Of a DNA stretch of 64,000 nt, positions 36,544 through 44,594 are shown in pieces. The notes below the pieces were generated by a model, which was given only the letters and a program-made list of their open reading frames with translations, was not told the origin of the DNA and searched no databases. Made by a program: the position numbers and the translations under genes. This stretch comes from Zestosphaera sp. GTDB lineage: Archaea; Thermoproteota; Thermoprotei_A; Sulfolobales; NBVN01. The first letter of the stretch is position 1. Each line of letters starts with the position of its first letter. The DNA lies in assembly GCA_038727705.1 (NCBI GenBank), contig JAVYVJ010000001.1:693269-757268 (forward strand), read 5' to 3'.

Positions 36544-37098
36544 TTAGCCCCTCAGGATGCGGTCAGTTATCAAGTATACGGTCCCGTCATGCGCGCTTAT
36601 GGAAGTCACGCAGTTAGTGAGGTAGCAGTAAGCTACAGCAGCTGCTATTAAAGCGTCTTCAAGGTGCTTGTTTAACTTGCAAGCCCCATTCAGCCGTATG
36701 CCCAGTAGTTTGAGAAGCTCCCTAACGTCCTTAAGTTCAAGTTGCTTCATGACGCTTCTCGGGTGGGTCTCAATTACAGTAAAGCCTACTTTACTTAGCT
36801 CAGACATTATACTATAACCTCTGAGGGTAAGTTGCCTCATCCACCTGAAGTTAGGCGGAAGCACTCTTAGGCCAGATTTAATCATGAGCCTATCAACCTC
36901 CCTCATCAGAGGGTACGCAGTCAAGGGCGCATCTATTGCGATGACGGATTCTGATAAGTCGCGAACTGAATTCAGTATCTCTTCGTCAGAACCTAAGCAA
37001 CTCAGATCGGTGACCTCCCTGCGTGAAGTGTTTACTACTGCGATTCCTGAGCATCTCTCAGGCTTGGCTGAAAGATCTAAACCTATTGCATGTTTCAT
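36544..37098 (-). CDS. DUF429 family predicted RNase H-like protein
   Basis: A 184-residue protein of the DUF429 family, predicted to have an RNase H-like fold. Visible landmarks are IGLDLSAKPERCSGIAVV at the N-terminus, the IAIDAPL acidic strand, the VIETHPRSVMKQL segment and the C-terminal KHLEDALIAAAVA, which align with the family's catalytic acidic positions. It starts at the stop of the PadR-like gene. Function is not established for the family. Confidence 0.78.
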   Translation of the reverse strand: MKHAIGLDLSAKPERCSGIAVVNTSRREVTDLSCLGSDEEILNSVRDLSESVIAIDAPLTAYPLMREVDRLMIKSGLRVLPPNFRWMRQLTLRGYSIMSELSKVGFTVIETHPRSVMKQLELKDVRELLKLLGIRLNGACKLNKHLEDALIAAAVAYCYLTNCVTSISAHDGTVYLITDRILRG

Positions 37099-37439
37099 CA
37101 GTGGATCACTCCAGAGTTGTTGGAGCGAAGAACCTCTTTGAGACGGCTCACTAAGTCCTCCATGAGTAACACTGCCTCCTCTAACTCCTCAATGCCTTCT
37201 CTAGTTGGTCTGTAAATCTTCTCACCTGACACCGTCTCTTCTTTGATTAGCCCGCTTTTTGCAAGTCTGTAGATAACTGAGTAAAGGGTTATGGTCGTCG
37301 GATTAAATCTAAAGAATTCATTTATCAGCTTCTTCACTCGGTAGGCGTATGTAGGCTCAATCATTAACGATGCTATTACGTAGATCCATAGATTCTCAAC
37401 AGTCAGTTTCCTCTTGAGGCGGTACAGGGGTTTTGACAA
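37098..37439 (-). CDS. PadR-like winged-helix regulator
   Basis: A protein of about 113 residues with a PadR-type winged helix (YAYRVKKLINEFFRFNPTTITLYSVIYRLAKSGLI, with GIEELEEA after it). The open frame starts further upstream inside the DHH gene, but that part is improbable protein; a TTG at 37439 is the first sensible start. A TATA-like tataaatt lies at about 37478-37485. It is 1 base from the DUF429 gene. Ligand and target unknown. Confidence 0.6.
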   Translation of the reverse strand: MSKPLYRLKRKLTVENLWIYVIASLMIEPTYAYRVKKLINEFFRFNPTTITLYSVIYRLAKSGLIKEETVSGEKIYRPTREGIEELEEAVLLMEDLVSRLKEVLRSNNSGVIH

Positions 37440-37497
37440 TCTCTCAACACACCATACATTATTACTAACGAAAGTGTAATTTATAGTCGGGGTTTTG

Positions 37498-38463
37498 CTA
37501 CCTGCACGTCTGAGCGTTACGTTCTGAGTGCATGGCGTTTGGGATGCAGATATGCTCAAGCACTTTATCAACACACCACTCAGCGTAGAATTTCTTAAGC
37601 CCAATCACGTACATGATCCTCATAATAATGCTTGGTCTTAAACTGGCTCCTGCTGCCTTCGGGTGACCACCACCCCCCATACGCATAGCTATCTCCCGCA
37701 CATCTACTTCCCTGGACCTGAGGCTTACGGAACCTCTACGGCATATTACCGCTACGTCGGCTTCATACCTAGCGATTAATGTGTTAGCTATATATGACGT
37801 TAGGTGCTCTTCCTCGTCTTTTAGATAATACACTATTTTTACTCCATTACATTCCTTTACATTCGCTTTCTTGAGCGCCTTACTGTACACGTTTAACTCC
37901 TTAGTAATAGCTTTCTCCGTAACTTCGAATATCTCATGATCTACGGAGCCGCTGAACTGAGCCAGTTTTCTGAGGGCTCTCTCCTTCCAGGCGTTACCCC
38001 CTGTGTATCCTACGTATCTAGAGAGGTAGTTGCCCCTCCAGTCATTCATTAGCCATAGATCAACAGAACACGCAGTCCTTACCAGGTCGTCGGAATCCTT
38101 CACATCAAGGTACTTACTAACGACCCATGCACTACATGCAGTCCTGTCCACATAGAGATCAACGCCAAGCTTAGTCATGTCTGCAATCCAACTGTCTTCC
38201 CACACGTGATGATCAAACCAGTATACCTTACCTCCAGAGACCAGTATCTTCTTAACTTGCTCCTTAACCTTATCTAATGTATTGCTGTTTACCCCCAAGT
38301 CAGTCACATAAACAGTGCTTCCACCAGGAACCCCAGCCAATTTGCTGTGCAGGTAGTGTGGCTGAGCAAAATAAACCCTATCTAGACTACCTAGCTTCTT
38401 TAATATTAAAGCGCCTGAGGCCAGGCCATCAAGGTCTGTATGAGTTATCAGTACTGTCCGCAC
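37498..38463 (-). CDS. DHH family phosphoesterase
   Basis: A 321-residue DHH-DHHA1 protein. The metal motifs are THTDLDGLASG near the start, TDLGVNSN, WFDHH and the C-terminal GGGGHPKAAG. The family includes RecJ-like nucleases, nanoRNases and pyrophosphatases; the archaeal members are often exonucleases with the replisome or cyclic-di-nucleotide hydrolases. The start ATG is normal, with a short gap from the SufBD gene. Substrate not assignable. Confidence 0.88.
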   Translation of the reverse strand: MRTVLITHTDLDGLASGALILKKLGSLDRVYFAQPHYLHSKLAGVPGGSTVYVTDLGVNSNTLDKVKEQVKKILVSGGKVYWFDHHVWEDSWIADMTKLGVDLYVDRTACSAWVVSKYLDVKDSDDLVRTACSVDLWLMNDWRGNYLSRYVGYTGGNAWKERALRKLAQFSGSVDHEIFEVTEKAITKELNVYSKALKKANVKECNGVKIVYYLKDEEEHLTSYIANTLIARYEADVAVICRRGSVSLRSREVDVREIAMRMGGGGHPKAAGASLRPSIIMRIMYVIGLKKFYAEWCVDKVLEHICIPNAMHSERNAQTCR

Positions 38464-38506
38464 TTCAGCTTACCCTATACTATCGGATCGACGTTTATAA
38501 GTGTGA

Positions 38507-39715
38507 TTACCCAGTAGCTCTAGAGACTATGTAGTCGATTGTCCTCCTAATGGTCTCCATGACCTGCGGTGGTAGTTTGGGCTCCTCTATGCTGAGGAAC
38601 CCCTTGATTATTGCCGCGCGGGCTTCATCCTCGGAGAATCCCTTACTTAAGAGGTAGTTAATTAACTCCTCTCCCACCTTACCTATCGCTGCTTCATGCG
38701 TTAAGACGGCCTCAGGAGTTGATGAGCTTATCTCAGGCTTTGAGTCTATAATGGCCTCGCTACTTTCTAGGAGCCCTAAACACTCTATATGCCCTTTCGA
38801 AGGTCCCACTCTGCCTTCAATTCTAGACCTAGCGTATATGGTCGAGCTTCCTCTACCTAGGTTTCTCGAGATTATCTCTCCCGAAGAATTTCTGCCGTTG
38901 AGTGCTATGGCTGACCCAACGTCGTAGACTCCGTTCTTCTCTCCGATTATCACGGAGTTTAGAGTGGCCCTAGAGTCTTCATGCAAGAGGACAGTCGGGT
39001 ACGTCTGCAGGGACTCTACTGGAGAGTATATCACGTAGTAGCTGACATACTCTCCGCCTTCAGAGACCTCTACAGCAGTTCTCGGCCTGACGACCATATC
39101 AGGGGCCCATGCGTGTATCATTGCAAACGTCAATTTGCTATTCTTACCTACGTAAAACTCAGAAACTCCTATGTGGAGGGAGTTGAGGGGTTGGTCAGGC
39201 ACACCACAGCCCGTGATAAGGTTTAACTCCGCGTTATCATCCACAATCACTATGTTGTGTATCAGTTGCGCATAATTTCTCCTGGTTATGAAAAGACATG
39301 TGTAGATGGGTTCCTTAAGTTTGACTCCCGCAGGAATGTATATGAAGTATCCTGACTCCCTCCCGTAGAGGTAGGTAGCGGCCGTGTACTTGTCTCTGTC
39401 GGGGCTTACAAGTCGCCAGGAATACTTGCTAGCCCATTCAAGCTTCTTGAGTGCCTCACTGGTCGGTAACACTATAGCGCCGTGCTTGACGAGCTTCTCA
39501 CTCATTGCCCTGGCGACGGCGGATTCGTTCACCTGAAGGTATTCAGCCTTCCTGAAGGTCTCTCTGCCAAGGCCTAATCTGTCTGATATTCTCTCTGTCG
39601 TAACATCGCTGAAAGCCCCCGTCTCTGCAGGAGCTATATCGAATCTACTTAGATCTACATCCGGTCCGTAGGGTGACGGTTTATTGAGCGCCTTAACCAC
39701 ATTCTCTCGGTTCAC
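38507..39715 (-). CDS. SufB/SufD family Fe-S scaffold protein
   Basis: A 402-residue protein with the right-handed beta-helix core of SufB/SufD and the C-terminal helical part ending in the YLLSKGFSEDEARA region. In archaea this subunit with SufC makes the minimal Suf system for Fe-S clusters. It lies 6 bases after sufC. The single gene here does not tell whether it acts as SufB or SufD; no separate paralogue is in the window. Confidence 0.87.
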   Translation of the reverse strand: MNRENVVKALNKPSPYGPDVDLSRFDIAPAETGAFSDVTTERISDRLGLGRETFRKAEYLQVNESAVARAMSEKLVKHGAIVLPTSEALKKLEWASKYSWRLVSPDRDKYTAATYLYGRESGYFIYIPAGVKLKEPIYTCLFITRRNYAQLIHNIVIVDDNAELNLITGCGVPDQPLNSLHIGVSEFYVGKNSKLTFAMIHAWAPDMVVRPRTAVEVSEGGEYVSYYVIYSPVESLQTYPTVLLHEDSRATLNSVIIGEKNGVYDVGSAIALNGRNSSGEIISRNLGRGSSTIYARSRIEGRVGPSKGHIECLGLLESSEAIIDSKPEISSSTPEAVLTHEAAIGKVGEELINYLLSKGFSEDEARAAIIKGFLSIEEPKLPPQVMETIRRTIDYIVSRATG

Positions 39716-39721
39716 CCTGAC

Positions 39722-40459
39722 TCACCTAGCGATTAATTGCGTCAAAGCCCCGGAGAACCCATGCCTCTCTATGAGGGGTACTACCTCGTCGTAGATGCCT
39801 GAATACATCATGGTGCCTCCATACAGCATGTGCACGGCGCTAATCTGCTCTCTCAGCAGTCTGAGCATGTGGAGTGAATGTGTAACTAGTATTATCGAGG
39901 ATCCCCTATTTAGGGCGATCTTCAGAGCCTCTGACATGTTGTTAAGACTCTCTATATCCACGCCGCTGTCGGGCTCGTCCAACATAGCCACTTTAGGGTT
40001 TGTTAACAAGGTTAGAAATGTTTCTAGCCTCTTCCTCTCGCCGCCACTCATTTTATCAAACAAGTACCTACTGAAGAGATTCTTGACCTCCAGAACCTCG
40101 GAAAGCACCTCTACATACCTCCTGTCAGCATTGAACCTCCTGATCAGCTCCTCCACAAACCTCTCAGTCATCACGCCTTTAATGGCAGGAGGTAACTGGT
40201 AAGCCAGTATGATGCCCTTCCTAGCCTTCACATATGGAGGTTCTTGAGTTACATCTGAGTTCATGAAAAATACCTGCCCCTTAACAACTTCATATGGTTT
40301 AAGGCCCATCACAGCATTTAAGAGTGAGGTCTTTCCAGAACCATTAGGTCCTATGACCACATGCAGTTCCTTCAGACCTACGGTCAAGTTGATGTTTGAC
40401 AAGAGTTTGCGCTTGCCAACCGACACATCAACGTTCCTCAGCTCGAGCATCGCCAACAC
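39722..40459 (-). CDS. sufC: SufC Fe-S assembly ATPase
   Basis: A 245-residue ABC ATPase with Walker A GPNGSGKTSL, a signature MSGGERKR and Walker B AMLDEPDSGVD. The SufC type is shown by the linked SufBD gene 6 bases downstream and by the absence of membrane partners. It drives cluster assembly on the scaffold. The gene is the promoter-proximal member of the operon. Confidence 0.92.
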   Translation of the reverse strand: MLAMLELRNVDVSVGKRKLLSNINLTVGLKELHVVIGPNGSGKTSLLNAVMGLKPYEVVKGQVFFMNSDVTQEPPYVKARKGIILAYQLPPAIKGVMTERFVEELIRRFNADRRYVEVLSEVLEVKNLFSRYLFDKMSGGERKRLETFLTLLTNPKVAMLDEPDSGVDIESLNNMSEALKIALNRGSSIILVTHSLHMLRLLREQISAVHMLYGGTMMYSGIYDEVVPLIERHGFSGALTQLIAR

Positions 40460-40602
40460 TCTATTTAATAGGGTTTTCTGCCCTTATTTACCTTAACATA
40501 ACGATCGTGAATGATGTTAAACCATTAAACTTCGTCCTTTATGGTGGAAAGGTGTATTTAAGTTGGTTTGACACTTCAATACTATATTGAGGTATCTGGG
40601 GG

Positions 40603-41652
40603 TTGTTGGTAGTTTACGACTCGAAACACAGGCTACACCTAGACCCCTCCCGTAGACACCCGGAGGATCCATCTAGAGCAGTTAAAGTTCTTGAAGCTTT
40701 AGCGAAGTCAGGGTTCTCCACTCAGATGAACTTTACAGAGCTCTCTGAGCCAGAGTTAGAAGTCCTCATATCGGTTCACGACGCCGGGTATGTAGAGTAT
40801 ATACGGAGGGAGTCCGCCAAAGGCTTTCACTACATAGACCTGGACACATATGTTACCGAACACACCTACTCAGTGGCAGCGTCGTACTTAACTACGACAT
40901 ATCATGAAGCTCTAAGATCGCTTGAGAGCGGGGAGCTAGTGCTGGTGATTCCTCGTCCCGGAGGGCATCACGCGGGCAGATCGGGGAGGGCCTTAGGAGC
41001 GCCGACGTTAGGATTCTGCATATTTAACTACGTAGCCGCAGCAGCCATAGCTTACTTAAGGCGCGTCAATAAGGTGCTGATTATAGACTTCGATGCTCAT
41101 CACGGTAACGGCACGCAGGAGATCTTCTGGAGTGATGGAAGAGTGGTTCACGTGGACTTACATCAGGATGGAATATATCCTGGAACAGGGGACGCGATGG
41201 ATGTGGGTTCTGGAGCAGGGGCTGGTAAGATGATTAACATTCCTCTCCAACCCAATGCTGGCGATGAGACATTCATGTGGGTCCTTAGTGAGATTATAGC
41301 GAGAATTGTGGAGGTGTTCAAACCAGATGCCATAGCCGTTTCAGCAGGGTTTGACGCTTACTTAGGAGATCCCCTTACATCGTTAGCCGCTACCAAAATC
41401 ACATACGGAAACATTGGTGCTTACTTAGGAGAACTTCTAGCTAAGGGTGTTACAAGGAGCGTGGTCAGTGTAGTCGAGGGAGGCTACGGCGATGGTCTAG
41501 TAGCAGGTCTCCTGAGCTACATTGGTGGCCTGCTGTCTCGATGTAGACACCCTGATAACATCAGAGCCGTTCCAGAAGGGTTGAGCAAAAGAACTAGAGA
41601 TTCCTTGAGAGCTAACATGAGCAGATATTGGGGTATCGACATTAGTTTTTAA
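40603..41652 (+). CDS. histone deacetylase-fold zinc hydrolase (AcuC/acetoin-utilisation type)
   Basis: A 349-residue class II HDAC-like or acetylpolyamine amidohydrolase protein. The zinc-site residues are visible in RPGGHHAGRSG, DFDAHHGNGTQEIF and SAGFDAYLGDP, with the tyrosine-containing VEGGYG. In archaea the substrate may be acetylated protein or small acyl-amines. A TATA box cgtatttaag lies near 40555-40564. The start TTG at 40603 is the first in frame. Confidence 0.87.
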   Translation: MLVVYDSKHRLHLDPSRRHPEDPSRAVKVLEALAKSGFSTQMNFTELSEPELEVLISVHDAGYVEYIRRESAKGFHYIDLDTYVTEHTYSVAASYLTTTYHEALRSLESGELVLVIPRPGGHHAGRSGRALGAPTLGFCIFNYVAAAAIAYLRRVNKVLIIDFDAHHGNGTQEIFWSDGRVVHVDLHQDGIYPGTGDAMDVGSGAGAGKMINIPLQPNAGDETFMWVLSEIIARIVEVFKPDAIAVSAGFDAYLGDPLTSLAATKITYGNIGAYLGELLAKGVTRSVVSVVEGGYGDGLVAGLLSYIGGLLSRCRHPDNIRAVPEGLSKRTRDSLRANMSRYWGIDISF

Positions 41653-41797
41653 GCCGTTTACGATTTCAAGCGTTTGGGGTCAGCCTGTCTCCCCTGAACG
41701 TAAGGCCCTCACCGGGACTGTAAACGCTTATACGATACTTCTGACAGGTTTAAACCTAGTTAGCGTATTATAGGGTAAGAAGCTGTTAAGCGATCTA
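41653..41797. other. convergent gap with imperfect hairpin
   Basis: Between two convergent genes, aagccgtttac (41651-41661) is roughly complementary to gtaaacgctta (41720-41730). A transcript-end structure is possible. No gene is seen. Confidence 0.3.
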
Positions 41798-43099
41798 TTA
41801 ATAGGGTAACCTGTATTGACTTATAGCTATTCTATCCATTCGCAATCTCTCTAAAATCCTCAGAGGGACCTGTAGAGATATCTGCACTATTCCAGGTAGT
41901 CTGCCCACCTCCACAGCACCGCTGACCGTAACCCTGTTCCTTACCTCCTCAATACTCATTCCGAGAAGGTTAGAGGCTCTTTCGAAACCTCTTACGACTG
42001 CCTCATTTATCGTTGGACCGGAACCTATTACCTGAAGAGGTGCTACTGGTTCTACGTCTATCTTTAGTTTCTTGGCTAAACTTAAAACATTCTCCCACTC
42101 ATCCCTCCGCCACGGCTTGGCCAGCGGCGGCAGGTCATCCTCTGGAGGCAGGAGCACAGGCCCGCTAAGCTTTAGATTTTTAATCACAGAGACCTCAACC
42201 ACGCTTCTTGCAGCAACGTCTGTTGTGTGGCCTGCTACCTCACCGTCCCCCTGCATAGCATGAGCATCACCCGCGTAAACCCCTCCACCGTCAACTTTAA
42301 CAGGGGTTATTAGGACAGCTCCCTTCCTGACCGAGTCCACGTCTAAATGCCCGTCAGTCAGTTTGGTCTCATAATCCTCCTTAGTTATTGAGTACGGGTG
42401 CGGCGCATTCACAAGAAACCAGCCGAAGTCACCGGCGTTATGTGAATCAGGGATATCTACAGCGGGTACGCTACCTAGCTGACCTAGAAACGGCTGTATT
42501 CTAGTCGCTAAACCCACAATATCGCTCTTACCCAAGACCAACACCGGAACCTGTTTGGAGTTCTTAGGAAGGGCGCTCCAGTCAGCAGCGTTCCTGGCTA
42601 TCTCCTCTGCAAGCCTCTTGTTGACAGTGATTCCCACACCAAGGCTTAAGTCGAAGAGCATGGTATATCCGTTGGACATGGTGAACGGCGATGCAGGTGC
42701 TCCGCACTTTCTACATTTAACAGCGTTGTCTCCTAAGCCGTCAACGTAGTATTCAGGCCACGGCTCATTACACGATGGACACTTCTTCATCACGTAGGGA
42801 TCCCCGACGTAAGTCCCTGACCTAGGACTGTCAATGCCTGACGCCGTCGCCTTAGAAAGAACCTCTATACTCGCAACCCGGAGTACTAATGCGTCACCAA
42901 CCCTAGCACCCTCAACCGCCACTGGAATGTTTACCTCGTGTCCCCCTCTGAGGTTCGGTGTTATCATCGGCCCCCAACAGCCTGGAGCGGTGATGAAAAT
43001 TATTTGCCCCCCGTCAGCAACGGGTCCTATCATTTTGGTGTGCGGTCCTATAATCCCGTTTGTTTGAACATCGTTGTAAATCTCCCTCTCGGCACCCAT
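41798..43099 (-). CDS. acetamidase/formamidase family hydrolase with zinc ribbon
   Basis: A protein of about 433 residues of the FmdA/AmdA family, which hydrolyses short amides such as formamide to ammonia and an acid. The N-terminal half contains an inserted four-cysteine knuckle (CPSCNEP and CRKCGAP), not typical of bacterial formamidases. GDAHAMQGDGEVAG is the family's metal/catalytic segment. The ATG at 43099 has GGTGG before it; the longer form at 43111 is less likely. It lies beside a molybdenum hydroxylase, so it may process amides from ring opening. Confidence 0.86.
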   Translation of the reverse strand: MGAEREIYNDVQTNGIIGPHTKMIGPVADGGQIIFITAPGCWGPMITPNLRGGHEVNIPVAVEGARVGDALVLRVASIEVLSKATASGIDSPRSGTYVGDPYVMKKCPSCNEPWPEYYVDGLGDNAVKCRKCGAPASPFTMSNGYTMLFDLSLGVGITVNKRLAEEIARNAADWSALPKNSKQVPVLVLGKSDIVGLATRIQPFLGQLGSVPAVDIPDSHNAGDFGWFLVNAPHPYSITKEDYETKLTDGHLDVDSVRKGAVLITPVKVDGGGVYAGDAHAMQGDGEVAGHTTDVAARSVVEVSVIKNLKLSGPVLLPPEDDLPPLAKPWRRDEWENVLSLAKKLKIDVEPVAPLQVIGSGPTINEAVVRGFERASNLLGMSIEEVRNRVTVSGAVEVGRLPGIVQISLQVPLRILERLRMDRIAISQYRLPY

Positions 43100-43237
43100 A
43101 CAAACCACCAATTATAAGTATCGTCTACGGAGTATATATGATTGTACGTGTTAAGGTTTCAGGAATTTTATTCATCTAAATCAAAGCTTCATCTACGACA
43201 ACGTTTATTCTAGCGCGTACCCGATGTTCAGTACTCT

Positions 43238-43690
43238 TTAGGATACTGCTTTAACAACCGCTTTAATTATCTTGTTGTACCCTGTACACCTGCATAGGTT
43301 ACCTTCTAAGTACTTCTTGGCGTCGTCCACCGATCTTATCTTCCCTTTAGATAAGGCCGCGTAGGCGGTAAGCAGGAATCCTGGTGTGCAGTACCCGCAC
43401 TGGACGGCGCCCTCACTGACGAAACTGTCGACAAGTTTCTTGAACTCCTGATCCTCTTCAAGACCCTCTACGGTAAGGATCTCAGATCCCTCAACCTGAG
43501 GCGTTAGTATAAGGCATGAAGTTACTGGGTCTCCATTCAACAGGATTGTGCACGCTCCGCACTCACCTTTCTCACATCCTCTTTTGACACTCCTCACGTT
43601 CAGCTTAAGTCTCAAGGTGTCAAGAAGTATCTCGTTAGGTCTTGCCTCGACTTCGACCTCCTCTCCATTAAGCCTAAACTTGACCAACAC
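43238..43690 (-). CDS. molybdenum hydroxylase [2Fe-2S] small subunit (cluster A)
   Basis: A protein of about 150 residues with a ferredoxin-type cluster (CEKGECGAC with a downstream CLIL) and the C-terminal cluster (QCGYCTPGFL and CRCTGY) of xanthine-oxidase-family small subunits. It relays electrons from the Mo site to FAD. The GTG start at 43690 is preceded by GGAGGTGG, so the longer TTG form is not used. It is the third gene of an L-M-S cluster. Confidence 0.93.
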   Translation of the reverse strand: MLVKFRLNGEEVEVEARPNEILLDTLRLKLNVRSVKRGCEKGECGACTILLNGDPVTSCLILTPQVEGSEILTVEGLEEDQEFKKLVDSFVSEGAVQCGYCTPGFLLTAYAALSKGKIRSVDDAKKYLEGNLCRCTGYNKIIKAVVKAVS

Positions 43691-43692
43691 TT

Positions 43693-44583
43693 CTAACCAC
43701 CTCCGACCCAACCCGATCTCCTAAGGGCTCTGATTAGAGCGTCCCTAACCAAGACCTTGGACACGTGCCTCCTATACTCTGCAGAGGCTCTAACATCGCT
43801 TATCGGCATAATATCCTTCAGAACCAGTTCTGATGCTTCCTCCACCCTCTCTCTCCTTACTGCATTCCCAACTAAGAAGGACTCAACGCTTCTCGCTCTC
43901 ACTGGAGTTGGCGCTACCGAATTGAGTGCCACCCTAACATCCTTGAATCTCTCGTTAACAACCTTAACGGCTACAGCCACGGAGACCACTGACAGCGTGA
44001 AGGCATTTCTTCTACCCAGCTTGATGTAGGAATATGCTCTGGTTAATTCCTCATCGTAAGGTACCTCCACCTCACACAATAACTCAGAACTCTGAAGAGC
44101 CGTCTTCCTAGGTCCTGTGATTAGTTCTTCTATTTTTATTGTTCTTGTTTTTTGTTTGCTTGTTAGTTTTGCTTTTGCTTCGTGTACTAGTAGTGGGGGT
44201 GCTGAGTCTGCTGCTGGGGATGCGTTGCACAGGTTACCGCCCACAGTAGCCATACACCTAACCTGCCAGGAACCTAACTCGGAGAGAGCTTCGGTGAGGA
44301 GGGGCGCCTTAGCCTTAACCACGGGCGACTCCACGACTTCCTGCACCTTAGTCAGAGCTCCTATGCGGATCTTATCCCCATCATCGATTATGTAACGAAG
44401 ATCCTTAACACCGGACATATCTAGAATTACTTTTGGTCTACACCTACCGACCTTTAAATCGACTAGGAGGTCGGTACCTCCTGCCAGGATCTTAGCCTCC
44501 GGCCCGTATTGACTGAGCAACTGTAACGCTTCATCTAGGTTTGAAACCCGTATATACTCCACCTCAGGAATGCTGTAGAACAT
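43693..44583 (-). CDS. molybdenum hydroxylase FAD-binding medium subunit (cluster A)
   Basis: A 296-residue FAD subunit with LAGGTDLLV and ATVGGNLCNAS (the flavin-contacting motifs), followed by the CoxM C-terminal domain (LNSVAPTPVRA). It follows the large subunit with an 11-base gap. Two stretches (44111-44266 and 44461-44535) are nearly identical in DNA to the cluster B medium subunit, and one has codons ending almost only in A, unlike the rest of the gene. Confidence 0.93.
   Translation of the reverse strand: MFYSIPEVEYIRVSNLDEALQLLSQYGPEAKILAGGTDLLVDLKVGRCRPKVILDMSGVKDLRYIIDDGDKIRIGALTKVQEVVESPVVKAKAPLLTEALSELGSWQVRCMATVGGNLCNASPAADSAPPLLVHEAKAKLTSKQKTRTIKIEELITGPRKTALQSSELLCEVEVPYDEELTRAYSYIKLGRRNAFTLSVVSVAVAVKVVNERFKDVRVALNSVAPTPVRARSVESFLVGNAVRRERVEEASELVLKDIMPISDVRASAEYRRHVSKVLVRDALIRALRRSGWVGGG
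44111..44266 (-). repeat. 156-bp inverted repeat copy in cluster A M-subunit gene
   Basis: This block matches 51419-51574 in opposite orientation with 155 of 156 identical bases. The coding strand is unusually poor in G and ends nearly every codon in A or C, so the tract looks foreign to the host genes. The single difference is at 44223 against 51462. Confidence 0.97.
44461..44535 (-). repeat. 75-bp near-identical tract in cluster A M-subunit gene
   Basis: This block matches 51150-51224 in inverted orientation with three mismatches, all synonymous. It has ordinary codon use, in contrast to the 156-bp tract. Confidence 0.95.
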
Positions 44584-44594
44584 TAATCCATCAC

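Noticed and set aside
41653..41797. Imperfect hairpin as terminator
   Set aside because: The arms mismatch and no U-run follows, so only low confidence is given.
44117..44395. Reverse-frame open stretch with a lipoprotein-like signal peptide
   Set aside because: It is a shadow of the M-subunit gene; the same shadow recurs at 51389-51688 because the DNA is duplicated and inverted there. No ribosome site or independent support.
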